36,035 bases of DNA from Yoonia sp. GTDB lineage: Bacteria > Pseudomonadota > Alphaproteobacteria > Rhodobacterales > Rhodobacteraceae. Shown piece by piece: positions 25,709 to 33,408 of this stretch (its first letter is position 1; each line of letters opens with the position of its first letter). The DNA lies in the NCBI RefSeq assembly GCF_030731595.1, contig NZ_JANQTS010000105.1, positions 1-36,035 of the forward strand, read 5' to 3'. Position numbers and translations under genes: made by a program. The notes below the pieces were generated by a model. That model saw only the letters and a list, made by a program, of their open reading frames with translations, had not been told where the DNA came from and did not search any database.

Positions 25709-26100
25709 TCGGGATTGTCATTGTGGCACATGGTGGATTGGCGCAGGAATATCTTGCCGCCGTCGAACATGTTGTCGGCCCGCAACCCGGCATGGTGAGT
25801 ATCGCCATCGCGCCTGACGATGACCGTGCCGCCAAGCAGGACGAAATCTGTGATGCTGCCGATCAGGTCGATACCGGCGACGGTGTGGTGATTGTGACCG
25901 ATATGTTCGGAGGGTCACCGACGAACCTGTCATTGCGTGCCTGTAGCCCGGAGAACCGCAAGATCCTTTATGGGGCGAACCTGCCGATGCTGATCAAACT
26001 GGCGAAGTCGCGCAGCGCAAGCGTTCCTGATGCTGTCGAAGCTGCGATTGCTGCCGCGCATAAATACATAAACAGCCATAATGGTGGGCAGCCCCAATGA
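25705..26100 (+). CDS. manX: PTS mannose-type EIIA component
   Basis: A 131-residue EIIA-Man domain protein. The phosphorylated histidine is H9 in [14 protein letters not shown], and [15 protein letters not shown] is the conserved second motif. No EIIB, EIIC or EIID genes are near, so this is a regulatory EIIA rather than a sugar transporter part. Start is GTG, overlapping the rapZ stop. It overlaps the HPr gene by ATGA. Confidence 0.9.
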   Translation: MIGIVIVAHGGLAQEYLAAVEHVVGPQPGMVSIAIAPDDDRAAKQDEICDAADQVDTGDGVVIVTDMFGGSPTNLSLRACSPENRKILYGANLPMLIKLAKSRSASVPDAVEAAIAAAHKYINSHNGGQPQ

Positions 26101-26366
26101 CCCAGATGCGTTTGAAAATCGAAAACATCAAAGGTCTGCACGCCCGTGCCTCGGCCAAATTGGTCGAGGTTGTGGAAAGCTTTGATGCGGATGCAAGGGT
26201 GAGTAAAGACGGCGAGAGTACGAGTGGAGATAGCATCATGGGCCTTTTGATGTTGGCAGCTTCCATCGGAACCTTTATTGACGTGGAAACACGTGGCCCG
26301 CAGGCGGAGGAGTTGGCGGCCGCAATTGCGAATCTCGTCGCTGACAAATTTGGTGAAGGCGACTGA
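26097..26366 (+). CDS. ptsH: Phosphocarrier protein HPr
   Basis: HPr, 89 residues. Both regulatory sites are intact: H15 in KGLHARASAKLV, phosphorylated by Enzyme I, and S46 in SGDSIMGLLMLAAS, the HprK target, exactly at the classical position. Enzyme I is not in the window. With HprK and EIIA-Man, this makes a regulatory PTS reporting on PEP and carbon state. The acyltransferase gene follows after 30 bp. Confidence 0.94.
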   Translation: MTQMRLKIENIKGLHARASAKLVEVVESFDADARVSKDGESTSGDSIMGLLMLAASIGTFIDVETRGPQAEELAAAIANLVADKFGEGD

Positions 26367-26396
26367 CGTTAATTCGGATCGGGTAGGACAAGAAAA

Positions 26397-27275
26397 TTGA
26401 CCGAAACGACCCAGAAAACCGCCGTGTCACCTGTTGTCGGCGAAGCTGCTCCCCGCGTCTATGACCGGGGCAGCCTGACCTATTCCAACACCTTCGACAG
26501 CCCGATCAAGCGCCACATCATCAAGACCATCGAATGGTTTTCCGGCAAAATCCACATCATCCGCATGATCCGCCAGTTCGAGAAGAAGGGCAAATTTCAC
26601 GGTCAGGCCTTTTGGCGGGGTGCCTTGGATGTCATGGGCATCGATCTGATCACGCCGCAATCGCAGCTTGACCGCATCCCCAAGAAAGGCCCGGTCGTCA
26701 TCGTCGCCAATCACCCGCACGGCATGGTCGATGGTATGATCATGGCCGATCTGATCGGGCGTGTGCGCACGGACTATCGCATTCTCACCCGCGCATTCCT
26801 TACTGATATTGACGAGGACGCGGGCAAATTCCTTATCCCAGTCCCGTTTCCCCACGAGGAAGATGCACAGGCAAAGATGGTCGAAATGCGCAAAAAGGCG
26901 ATGGCGCATCTGAACAACGATGGGCTGATCGCAATCTTTCCATCGGGTGTTGTGGCTTCGTCTGATTCCATGTTTGGCCCTGCTGTCGAGCGGGAATGGA
27001 ACCTTTTCACGGCAAAGATGATCCGCTTGTCTGGTGCGCGCGTTGTGCCGTTGTACTTTCCCGGTTCCAATTCGCGCTGGTACCAGATCGCCAACCAGAT
27101 CTCTCCGACCCTCCGCCAGAGCCTTTTGATCCACGAAATCGTCAATGCCTGTGGCAAACCCCAAAGGCCGATTGTCGGAAAGCCGTTTGATGATGCCGAG
27201 GTTCAGGAAAAACTCAAAGACCCGCGCGCCTGCATGGCATGGATGCGCGAAGCGACCCTTAGCTTGAAGGGCTAG
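26397..27275 (+). CDS. Lysophospholipid acyltransferase family protein (hemolysin/OlsB-adjacent type)
   Basis: A 292-residue putative acyltransferase. The motif VIVANHPHGMVDG resembles the NHPFG..EG form of the hemolysin-like LPLATs; the spacing between the histidine and the acidic residue is not the canonical HX4D. IAIFPSGVVASSDSMFG and ARVVPLYFPGSNSRWY give the second and third acyltransferase motifs. No clear signal peptide or membrane segment. Start is TTG at 26397 with AGGA about 9 nt upstream; there is no earlier ATG. It may belong to the PTS operon; converges with hbd, overlapping 4 bp. Confidence 0.8.
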   Translation: MTETTQKTAVSPVVGEAAPRVYDRGSLTYSNTFDSPIKRHIIKTIEWFSGKIHIIRMIRQFEKKGKFHGQAFWRGALDVMGIDLITPQSQLDRIPKKGPVVIVANHPHGMVDGMIMADLIGRVRTDYRILTRAFLTDIDEDAGKFLIPVPFPHEEDAQAKMVEMRKKAMAHLNNDGLIAIFPSGVVASSDSMFGPAVEREWNLFTAKMIRLSGARVVPLYFPGSNSRWYQIANQISPTLRQSLLIHEIVNACGKPQRPIVGKPFDDAEVQEKLKDPRACMAWMREATLSLKG

Positions 27276-28147
27276 CGGGTCGGCACAGGCGTTTCGCCGC
27301 GGTAGTCATAGAACCCGCGCTGCGTTTTTCTGCCAAGCCAGCCAGCCTCGACGTATTTGGTCAAAAGCGGGCAGGGCCGGTACTTGGTATCCGCCAACCC
27401 GTCGTGCAGCACGTTCATGATGGCAAGGCAGGTATCCAGCCCGATAAAGTCGGCCAGTTCCAGCGGCCCCATCGGGTGGTTTGCCCCAAGCTTAAGCGAA
27501 GTATCGATGGATTTGACCGAGCCCACACCTTCGTAAAGCGTATAGATCGCCTCATTGATCATCGGCATCAGAATGCGGTTGACGATAAAGGCGGGGAAAT
27601 CCTCGGCTGTGGCCGAGGTCTTGCCTAAACGCTCGACGACGCCGTGGCATGCGTTGAACGTGGGTTCGTCCGTGGCGATCCCGCGGATCAATTCGACCAA
27701 CTGCATGATTGGTACGGGGTTCATAAAGTGGAAACCCATGAACTTTTCAGGCCGGTCCGTGCGCGATGCAAGGCGGGTGATCGAAATCGAGGACGTGTTC
27801 GAGGTCAGGATCGTTTCAGGCTTCAGATGCGGCACAAGGTCTTCGAAAATCGCGGTCTTGATGGTTTCACGTTCTGTCGCCGCTTCGATGATCAGGTCGG
27901 TCTGGCCCAGCTCCGCGAGCGTTCTTGTGGTGCCGATCCGTGCAAGGGCTTCGGCTTTGTCGCTGGCTGTAATCAGCTCTTTGGCAACCTGCCGTTCAAG
28001 ATTGCGGTCAATCAAGGCAACCGCGGCCTGCAACGCATCTTCGCTGACATCTGTCATCAAGACGTTGTATCCAGCCAGCGCAAAGACATGGGCAATGCCG
28101 TTGCCCATCTGGCCTGCGCCTACGATGCCTACCTGTTCAATTGCCAT
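27272..28147 (-). CDS. hbd: 3-hydroxybutyryl-CoA dehydrogenase
   Basis: A 291-residue 3-hydroxyacyl-CoA dehydrogenase. The NAD(P)-binding motif GAGQMGNGIA (10-19) is followed by SNTSSISITRLA, GFHFMNPVPIMQLVELI (catalytic histidine in FHF), and HPMGPLELADFIGLD. The type matches short-chain enzymes interconverting acetoacetyl-CoA and 3-hydroxybutyryl-CoA, used in PHB metabolism, butyrate use and the ethylmalonyl-CoA pathway. The start follows GGGATCGAAG; a good promoter is upstream. It is separated from etfA by the plus-strand DUF6473-like gene. Confidence 0.93.
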   Translation of the reverse strand: MAIEQVGIVGAGQMGNGIAHVFALAGYNVLMTDVSEDALQAAVALIDRNLERQVAKELITASDKAEALARIGTTRTLAELGQTDLIIEAATERETIKTAIFEDLVPHLKPETILTSNTSSISITRLASRTDRPEKFMGFHFMNPVPIMQLVELIRGIATDEPTFNACHGVVERLGKTSATAEDFPAFIVNRILMPMINEAIYTLYEGVGSVKSIDTSLKLGANHPMGPLELADFIGLDTCLAIMNVLHDGLADTKYRPCPLLTKYVEAGWLGRKTQRGFYDYRGETPVPTR

Positions 28148-28173
28148 CTTCGATCCCTTTTCGGTTCCGCTGC

Positions 28174-28203
28174 ACCATAGGCATGTGCGGGGGGCGGCAT
28201 CAA
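28174..28203 (-). promoter_or_regulatory. Candidate hbd promoter
   Basis: On the minus strand TTGATG (28203-28198) and TATGGT (28179-28174) are separated by 18 bp, ending 26 bp before the hbd ATG. The match is good for an alphaproteobacterial housekeeping promoter. Confidence 0.45.
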
Positions 28204-28231
28204 GGCGCTTGGATCGTTAAAAGTTTTCATG

Positions 28232-28264
28232 AATGCGCGCATTAGCGATTTGGCAAGCGATTTG
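28232..28264 (+). promoter_or_regulatory. Palindrome and tandem repeat upstream of the DUF6473-like gene
   Basis: AATGCGCGCATT (28232-28243) is a perfect 12-bp palindrome. It is followed immediately by two copies of AGCGATTTG (28244-28252 and 28256-28264) with 12-bp periodicity. The cluster sits 44 bp before the DUF6473 ATG and could be an operator, but no regulator can be named. Confidence 0.35.
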
Positions 28265-28307
28265 ATCGAGACTTCCTTTGGTTGATTTGAACAAAAGGGT
28301 GGGACCT

Positions 28308-29150
28308 ATGAAACAAGAAGTAATTGAAACGGACGATTTGCCCTATGCGCTTTGCCGTTACGGGACATCGCGCATGCTTTTCCGCGGGCCAAGGAAGCGG
28401 CTGGATTCGCCCTACCTTGCCTTCATCGGCGGGACCGAGACATTTGGAAAGTATATCGAGAAGCCATTTCCGACATTGGTGGAAGAAGCCACAGGCCGCA
28501 CTTGTGTGAACCTTGGCTGCGTCAACGGAGGGATTGATGCCTATGTCAATGACCCGACCGTCCTCGGCATTTGCAAGAAAGCGAAACTCACGGTGATCCA
28601 GATTATGGGCGCGAATAATCTGTCGAACAGGTTCTATTCGGTGCATCCCCGACGCAACGACCGCTTTCTGCGGGCCTCGACGGTTCTGCAAACCTATTAC
28701 TATGATGTCGATTTCTCAGAGTTCACCTTTACCCGCCACATGCTGGGTGCGCTCTACGACAGGTCACACAATCGTTTCGAAGCAATTGTGCAAGAGTTGC
28801 AGCAGACATGGATCGTGCAGATGAAAAAAATGATCGAACAGATCGGTCAGCCATGTATCTTGCTGTGGTTTTCTGCTGATCGACTGAGCAACGATCATTG
28901 GTCGAAGCACCAGCGCCAGCTTCAGGTTGATCCATTGTTTATTACCGCATCAATGATCGCAGAACTCAAAGATCATGTGGATCACGTGGTGGTGGCCAAC
29001 CCTTCAGAAACGGCAATCGGTTACGGCACCAAGGGCATGTACTTTCCAAAGTCACAACTCAAGGCCGCGTCTGAAATGCTGGGTGTCGCCTGCCACAAAG
29101 AGGGCAGTTCCGTGCTCTTGCCCAAAATTTTTGGCAAACTCCATTCCTGA
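28308..29150 (+). CDS. DUF6473-like protein, SGNH-hydrolase-like pattern
   Basis: A 280-residue protein resembling the DUF6473 family of roseobacters (function unknown). It has a short N-terminal part ([16 protein letters not shown]) and then elements reminiscent of an SGNH/GDSL fold: [11 protein letters not shown] (block I-like), VNLGCVNGG (block II glycine) and [11 protein letters not shown] with [10 protein letters not shown] (block III-like asparagine); the usual block I serine is not evident, so it may not be a standard hydrolase. I start at ATG 28308 after GGTGGGA; the TTG at 28278 gives unconserved residues. The gene is the only plus-strand gene in the hbd-etf neighbourhood, and two 60-base lines sampled inside it gave 27 and 33 G+C, lower than the surrounding genes by eye. 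Confidence 0.6.
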   Translation: MKQEVIETDDLPYALCRYGTSRMLFRGPRKRLDSPYLAFIGGTETFGKYIEKPFPTLVEEATGRTCVNLGCVNGGIDAYVNDPTVLGICKKAKLTVIQIMGANNLSNRFYSVHPRRNDRFLRASTVLQTYYYDVDFSEFTFTRHMLGALYDRSHNRFEAIVQELQQTWIVQMKKMIEQIGQPCILLWFSADRLSNDHWSKHQRQLQVDPLFITASMIAELKDHVDHVVVANPSETAIGYGTKGMYFPKSQLKAASEMLGVACHKEGSSVLLPKIFGKLHS

Positions 29151-29157
29151 AAGAGAA

Positions 29158-29183
29158 AGGGCCCCGCGTTTCGGCAGGGCCCT
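29158..29183. terminator. Bidirectional terminator between DUF6473 and etfA
   Basis: AGGGCCCCGC (29158-29167), loop GTTTCG, and GCAGGGCCCT (29174-29183) form a 10-bp stem with one mismatch. It is followed by CTTATTTC on the plus strand and by TTTCTCTTTC on the minus strand, so it can end both convergent transcripts. Confidence 0.8.
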
Positions 29184-29204
29184 CTTATTTCAAAAGAAGA
29201 AAAG

Positions 29205-30131
29205 TCAGATTTTGCCCGTCAACTCTGGCACGGCATCGAACAAATCTGCAACAAGACCGAAATCCGCAACCTGGAAAATCGGGGCTTCTTCATCCTTGTT
29301 GATCGCCACAATGATCTTGCTGTCTTTCATCCCGGCAAGGTGCTGGATTGCACCGGAAATACCCACTGCGACATAGAGATCAGGGGCAACCACTTTGCCG
29401 GTCTGACCAACCTGCCAGTCGTTGGGCGCATAGCCACTGTCAACCGCAGCACGGGATGCACCGACCGCTGCATTCAGCTTATCCGCCAGTTTTTCGATCA
29501 GGGCAAAGTCAGCCTCTGAGCCGACACCACGACCACCCGAGACAACGACGCTGGCCGATGTCAGTTCAGGCCGGTCAGAGGCTGCCACCTTGTCTTCGAT
29601 CCATTCGGACAGCCCTGCGTTGCCAGCCGTGCCGATCGTTTCAACAGCGGCAGATCCGCCCATGCCTGCCGCGTCAAAGCCTGCGGTACGTATGGTCATA
29701 ACCTTGACAGGGTCGGTGGATTTCACGGTCTGGATCGCGTTACCGGCATAGATCGGACGCTCGAATGTTTCGGCATCGATCACGGCGGTCACTTCCGAGA
29801 TCACCATGACATCCAAAAGGGCCGCGACCCTTGGCAGGATGTTCTTTGCATCACTCGTGCCTGCCGACGCGATGTGGGAATAGGCTCCGGCAAGGCTGAC
29901 GATCAGGTCTGCAACCGGTTCGGCAAGCGTGTGGCAATAGCCATGATCGCTTGCAAAAAGCACCTTGGACACGCCAGAAAGCGTTGCGGCTTCTGCTGCT
30001 GCGGCATCGCCGCCTTGGCCTGCCACCAACACATGCACCTCGCCCAAAGGTGCGACAGCGGTCAGGGCCTTGGCCACCGCATCCGTGGCCAACTGACCAT
30101 TGACGACTTCTGCCAGGAGTAGAACAGCCAT
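29205..30131 (-). CDS. etfA: Electron transfer flavoprotein alpha subunit
   Basis: EtfA, 308 residues, the FAD-binding half of ETF. The C-terminal FAD signature [20 protein letters not shown] is complete, as is [23 protein letters not shown] accepts electrons from acyl-CoA dehydrogenases (such as the Mcd-like enzyme here) and passes them to ETF:ubiquinone oxidoreductase. The ATG overlaps the etfB stop by one base (TAATG). Confidence 0.97.
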   Translation of the reverse strand: MAVLLLAEVVNGQLATDAVAKALTAVAPLGEVHVLVAGQGGDAAAAEAATLSGVSKVLFASDHGYCHTLAEPVADLIVSLAGAYSHIASAGTSDAKNILPRVAALLDVMVISEVTAVIDAETFERPIYAGNAIQTVKSTDPVKVMTIRTAGFDAAGMGGSAAVETIGTAGNAGLSEWIEDKVAASDRPELTSASVVVSGGRGVGSEADFALIEKLADKLNAAVGASRAAVDSGYAPNDWQVGQTGKVVAPDLYVAVGISGAIQHLAGMKDSKIIVAINKDEEAPIFQVADFGLVADLFDAVPELTGKI

Positions 30132-30889
30132 TATACAGCCCCCGCTTCTTTGAGTTTCTCGACAAGTTCGTCCACGGAACCAACGATGATCCCTGCTTTG
30201 CGCGTCTGGGGTTCAGTCGTGCTGACGATGGTCAGTCGTGGTGTGACATCAACGCCGTAATCGGCTGGCGTCTTTTCATCTAGCGGCTTTTTCTTGGCCT
30301 TCATGATGTTGGGCAAGGAAGCATAGCGGGGCTCGTTCAAACGCAGATCAACGGTGACGATCGTCGGCATTTTCACTTTGATTGTCTGCAGGCCGCCGTC
30401 GACTTCGCGGGTCACTGTGGCGTGATCGCCATCAACGTCCACGTCGGACGCAAAGGTGGCCTGCGACCAGCCCAAAAGCGCTGACACCATTTGGCCGGTT
30501 GCGTTCATATCATTGTCGATGGCTTGCTTGCCGCACAACACCAGACCGGGTGCTTCTTCCTTGACGATGGCGGCAAGGATTTTGGCAACGGCAAGTGGTT
30601 CAATATCGTTGTGCACGTCATCGGACGCGACAACGAGGATCGCGCGGTCCGCGCCCATCGCCAAGGCTGTCCGCAGGGTTTCCTGGTTTTGCTTCACGCC
30701 AATCGAAACGGCGATGACTTCTTCGACTTTACCGGCTTCGCGCAGGCGGATCGCCTCTTCAACAGCGATTTCGTCGAAAGGGTTCATCGACATTTTGACG
30801 TTTGCAAGATCGACACCGGAGCCATCCGCTTTGACACGAACTTTCACGTTGTAGTCGATCACGCGTTTGACGGGTACGAGGACCTTCAT
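30131..30889 (-). CDS. etfB: Electron transfer flavoprotein beta subunit
   Basis: EtfB, 252 residues, binds AMP and partners EtfA. Features: [17 protein letters not shown] at the start, the recognition loop region [42 protein letters not shown], and [35 protein letters not shown] lies 8 nt upstream. The 165-bp gap behind it contains only weak promoter matches, so I do not call one. Confidence 0.97.
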   Translation of the reverse strand: MKVLVPVKRVIDYNVKVRVKADGSGVDLANVKMSMNPFDEIAVEEAIRLREAGKVEEVIAVSIGVKQNQETLRTALAMGADRAILVVASDDVHNDIEPLAVAKILAAIVKEEAPGLVLCGKQAIDNDMNATGQMVSALLGWSQATFASDVDVDGDHATVTREVDGGLQTIKVKMPTIVTVDLRLNEPRYASLPNIMKAKKKPLDEKTPADYGVDVTPRLTIVSTTEPQTRKAGIIVGSVDELVEKLKEAGAV

Positions 30890-31028
30890 TTGCGTTTCTC
30901 TCCCAAGAATCTGATCAATTGACTTCTCGGGCCGTTGTTAACCTGCGCGGCAAGGTGAAAACAGTGCAAAATCGACGCGGTGCGGTCTGGGGACGCCACG
31001 TTCTTGACGTGCGCGTCAGTTTCACCCT
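30890..31028 (-). other. etfB upstream region
   Basis: A 139-bp stretch between the repeat after the adenosyltransferase and etfB. It contains a short inverted repeat TGACG-TGCG-CGTCA (31007-31020) read on the plus strand. I see no clear -35/-10 pair, but etfB probably starts here. Confidence 0.3.
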
Positions 31029-31054
31029 GTAAGGTTGATTTAAATCCACCTGCG
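31029..31054. repeat. Palindromic 3' repeat after the adenosyltransferase gene (copy 2)
   Basis: The 20-bp core 31032-31051 is an inverted repeat with one mismatched pair, centred on GATTTAAATC. Aligned with copy 1 (19993-20018) it is identical at 21 of 26 positions, including AGGTGGATT and ACCTTAC on the minus strand. It begins directly after the TAG stop at 31055. Both copies follow minus-strand genes. Confidence 0.65.
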
Positions 31055-31627
31055 CTAGCGGTTCGCGCCAGGCACCCACAAGACGTCGTCCTTGCCGTCG
31101 TTATTGGCGATCCGCGACGCCTGAAAAAACCAGTCCGACAACCGATTGAGGTATTTGACCGCAGCAGGGTTCACCGATTCCATCGTAGCCAGTTCAACAG
31201 TCAGCCGCTCTGCTCGCCGTGATACCGTCCGGCACAGGTGCAAATGCGCGGCGAGCGGCGACCCCCCCGGCAGGATAAAGCTGCGCAGCGGTTCGACCTT
31301 CTGGGTCATCGCATCAATCTGCGCCTCGAGCCGCGTAACTTGCGTATCCGACATGCGCAGCACTGGATATCCGGCCTCGCCGTCTTTTTCCATGTCCGGG
31401 CGGCAGAGATCTGCACCCAGATCGAACAGATCATTCTGGATCATGGCCAGTTGGGCATCCATCTCACCTGCCGCATGCAGGCGCGCCAGACCAACTGTCG
31501 CATTTGTTTCGTCTACGGTGCCATAGGAGGTCACGCGCATGGAGTGCTTTGCCACACGGCTTCCGTTGCCGAGTGCTGTTTCGCCGTCGTCACCGGTTTT
31601 GGTGTAGATTTTGTTCAGAACGACCAT
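31055..31627 (-). CDS. ATP:cob(I)alamin adenosyltransferase, PduO type
   Basis: A 190-residue PduO-family protein that forms adenosylcobalamin from cob(I)alamin and ATP. The start VVLNKIYTKTGDDGETALGNG is the ATP-binding signature, with SYGTVDETNATVGLAR, the FDLGADLCRP helix, FILPGGSPLAAHLHLCRTVSRRAER (core cobalamin-binding helix) and YLNRLSDWFFQASR. I start at ATG 31627; the longer frame has an unconserved N-terminus. GAGGGT, overlapping the upstream TGA stop, is the ribosome site. It is an AdoCbl source for methylmalonyl-CoA and ethylmalonyl-CoA mutases. Confidence 0.93.
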   Translation of the reverse strand: MVVLNKIYTKTGDDGETALGNGSRVAKHSMRVTSYGTVDETNATVGLARLHAAGEMDAQLAMIQNDLFDLGADLCRPDMEKDGEAGYPVLRMSDTQVTRLEAQIDAMTQKVEPLRSFILPGGSPLAAHLHLCRTVSRRAERLTVELATMESVNPAAVKYLNRLSDWFFQASRIANNDGKDDVLWVPGANR

Positions 31628-31631
31628 ACCC

Positions 31632-31838
31632 TCAGCTCCCGTTTCCGCGCAGATAGACAAACAAAAGGATGAGCGCGACCGCCACAGCCTGCGCTCCGAT
31701 CCGCCAACGCATGATCTTGTTAGCGTTCTTGCGGTTGAACTCACCGCCTTTGCCAAAGCTGCCGATGCCAAGCATCAATATACCAAGCACGGCCAGCACT
31801 GCGACGGCCATCAGCCAGAAAAGCGGTTCATCTGCCAT
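31632..31838 (-). CDS. Twin transmembrane helix small protein, HIG1-like
   Basis: A 68-residue protein with two membrane helices (about 6-25 and 46-63) flanking the basic loop GGEFNRKNANKIMRWRIGAQ. The NKxMRWRIxAQ loop is the marker of HIG_1_N (hypoxia-induced gene 1) proteins, which in mitochondria modulate respiratory complexes. AAGGGA precedes the ATG. It lies 4 bp upstream of the adenosyltransferase gene. Confidence 0.85.
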   Translation of the reverse strand: MADEPLFWLMAVAVLAVLGILMLGIGSFGKGGEFNRKNANKIMRWRIGAQAVAVALILLFVYLRGNGS

Positions 31839-31882
31839 GTCGTTTCATCCCTTCGCCTTCGTTTCACGCGATGTAGCAGGTC

Positions 31883-31909
31883 CGCGGCTGAAGGAAACCC
31901 TCAGCCGCG
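31883..31909 (-). terminator. Hairpin overlapping the SDR stop codon
   Basis: CGCGGCTGA (31883-31891) and TCAGCCGCG (31901-31909) form a perfect 9-bp stem, with GG/CC inside the 9-nt loop giving possible extension. The SDR stop codon (31903-31901) is inside the upstream arm on the minus strand. No T-run follows. Confidence 0.55.
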
Positions 31910-32728
31910 CAGAATCAATGCGTCCAGCAGGCGGGTTGAGAGAAGTCGGCGCAGGAAACCCATCAGATAGGTCGGGGTTGTGACGTAGTATCGTGGCTTG
32001 GGTCGCTGAGATGTCAGTGCATGCAACAGTTTTTTGGTCACGGCGCTGGGCGGTAATTCAAATTTGTCCGGCCCACGGTCCTCGTAAAGCCGCGACATGA
32101 TGTTTTTGTATTCCGCTGCACGCGCCGAGTTTTTCCAGTCGATCCAGGTTTCAAAATGCGGGATCGCGTTTTCCCGGATTCTCGATGTGACCGGACCGGG
32201 TTCGATCAGGATCACCTTGATCGGCGTCCCTGCCATTTCCATGCGCAGCACATCCGTCAGCCCTTCAAGCGCGAATTTCGTGGCCACATATGCCCCACGC
32301 CATTTGTATCCGACAAGGCCCAGCACCGAAGAGCAATTGATGATCCGCCCATGCCCTTGCGCGCGCATCACAGGGATCACCAGCCGCGTCAGTTCGTGCC
32401 AGCCAAAGAGGTTCACCTCGAAGATTTCGCGCAAAGCACCGACCGGCAAGTCCTCGACCGCACCGGGACAGGCGTAGGCGCCGTTGTTGTAAAGCGCATC
32501 AAGCGTGCCGCCTGTGGCCTCCAGCGTTTCGGCAAGGCCGTTCACGATTGTGTCGGCATCGGCATAGTCGATCCGCGGGCTTTCGAACCCTTCGCTCCGC
32601 AACCGGTCACAGTCCTCGGCTTTGCGGCAACTGGCGAATACCCGCCAGCCTGCTGCACGCAAGCCACGTGCAGCATCAAGCCCGATGCCCGAAGATGCAC
32701 CCGTGATCAGTATGGATTTCTCGGTCAT
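31901..32728 (-). CDS. Short-chain dehydrogenase/reductase
   Basis: A 275-residue classical SDR. TGASSGIG (9-16), the serine of NCSSVLG (S134), and Y147-x3-K151 in YVATKFALEGL complete the active site. FEVNLFGW supports the subclass. Substrate unknown. I start at ATG 32728 (AAGAAAG upstream); a GTG at 32743 adds five residues. It is followed by the HIG1-like gene, separated by the hairpin above. Confidence 0.86.
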   Translation of the reverse strand: MTEKSILITGASSGIGLDAARGLRAAGWRVFASCRKAEDCDRLRSEGFESPRIDYADADTIVNGLAETLEATGGTLDALYNNGAYACPGAVEDLPVGALREIFEVNLFGWHELTRLVIPVMRAQGHGRIINCSSVLGLVGYKWRGAYVATKFALEGLTDVLRMEMAGTPIKVILIEPGPVTSRIRENAIPHFETWIDWKNSARAAEYKNIMSRLYEDRGPDKFELPPSAVTKKLLHALTSQRPKPRYYVTTPTYLMGFLRRLLSTRLLDALILRG

Positions 32729-32769
32729 GTTCTTTCTTTGCACGGCGTGCCGCCTGCAAACAAGCCAGC

Positions 32770-33276
32770 TTATCCATCAGAGAGCAGCCGCTCTGCCATC
32801 CAGCCGATTTTGCCGCTCTCGGTCAGGCGGATTTGCGCCCAACCATTGTCATCGGATGCGATAACCTCTGCGCGGGTCCCGAGTGGCAGGGTTTCGAGGA
32901 CGGAATGTTCGGTGCCAGGTCCTTCGCGCAGATTCACGCGGCTTGCCGCGATCACCCTTAACGCAAGAACCGGGTCGGCGATGGCTTCTTGCGCCGTTGG
33001 AGTATCTTCTACGCTTTCGACCGTGGCAGTATCAGGCGCCGGCACCAAGGCTGGGCGGGCTGATCCCAAAGATACCGTCTCAACCTCGACATAAGTGGCG
33101 GCCATCACGGTAGGTGTCGCGGGTGGCCGCAAGAAAGCACTGTTTCGTGGCGCGGGTTTTTCAAAGGGGGCCTGAGACACCACCGTACGCTCGCGGGGTG
33201 CAAAATCACTGCCGCCGGACAATTCGTAAAAGACCCAGAACAGCAAGAAACAACTGAATGTGATGAGCTTTGGCAT
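32770..33276 (-). CDS. SH3b-domain membrane-anchored or secreted protein
   Basis: A 168-residue protein. The hydrophobic N-terminus LITFSCFLLFWVFYELSGG looks like a signal anchor or signal peptide. A low-complexity, proline/alanine-rich linker (about 30-105) leads to a bacterial SH3 domain (about 108-168): ASRVNLREGPGTEHSVLETL and GWAQIRL...GKIGWMAERLL. SH3b domains of this kind usually bind cell-wall peptides or proteins. Start ATG 33276 follows GGGGAGACC; the upstream frame is not conserved. It is divergent from parC. Confidence 0.82.
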   Translation of the reverse strand: MPKLITFSCFLLFWVFYELSGGSDFAPRERTVVSQAPFEKPAPRNSAFLRPPATPTVMAATYVEVETVSLGSARPALVPAPDTATVESVEDTPTAQEAIADPVLALRVIAASRVNLREGPGTEHSVLETLPLGTRAEVIASDDNGWAQIRLTESGKIGWMAERLLSDG

Positions 33277-33328
33277 TTGGTGGTCTCCCCGGACGAACAA
33301 AAGAATCGTGAACGATGCAGCTGGGTTT

Positions 33329-33357
33329 TTGAACAATTTATGCGCGGGCAATAAACG
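33329..33357 (+). promoter_or_regulatory. Candidate parC promoter
   Basis: TTGAAC (33329-33334) and TAAACG (33352-33357) with a 17-bp spacer, 51 bp upstream of the parC ATG. There is no good Shine-Dalgarno before the ATG. Confidence 0.45.
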
Positions 33358-33408
33358 GGGAATATTCGCCGCTTTACGCCAGATTCTCAGCCCGCTAAAC
33401 CAGACGAC

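Noticed and set aside
26427-27164. 245-residue minus-strand frame opposite the acyltransferase
   Set aside because: No family similarity, composition typical of an antisense shadow.
31628-31771. 48-residue N-terminal extension of the adenosyltransferase
   Set aside because: It overlaps the HIG1-like gene in another frame and lacks the ATP-binding signature, which begins at the ATG 31627.
32156-33094. 312-residue plus-strand frame opposite the SDR and SH3 genes
   Set aside because: Both minus-strand proteins have complete family motifs; the opposite frame spans two genes and an intergenic gap without any recognisable domain.
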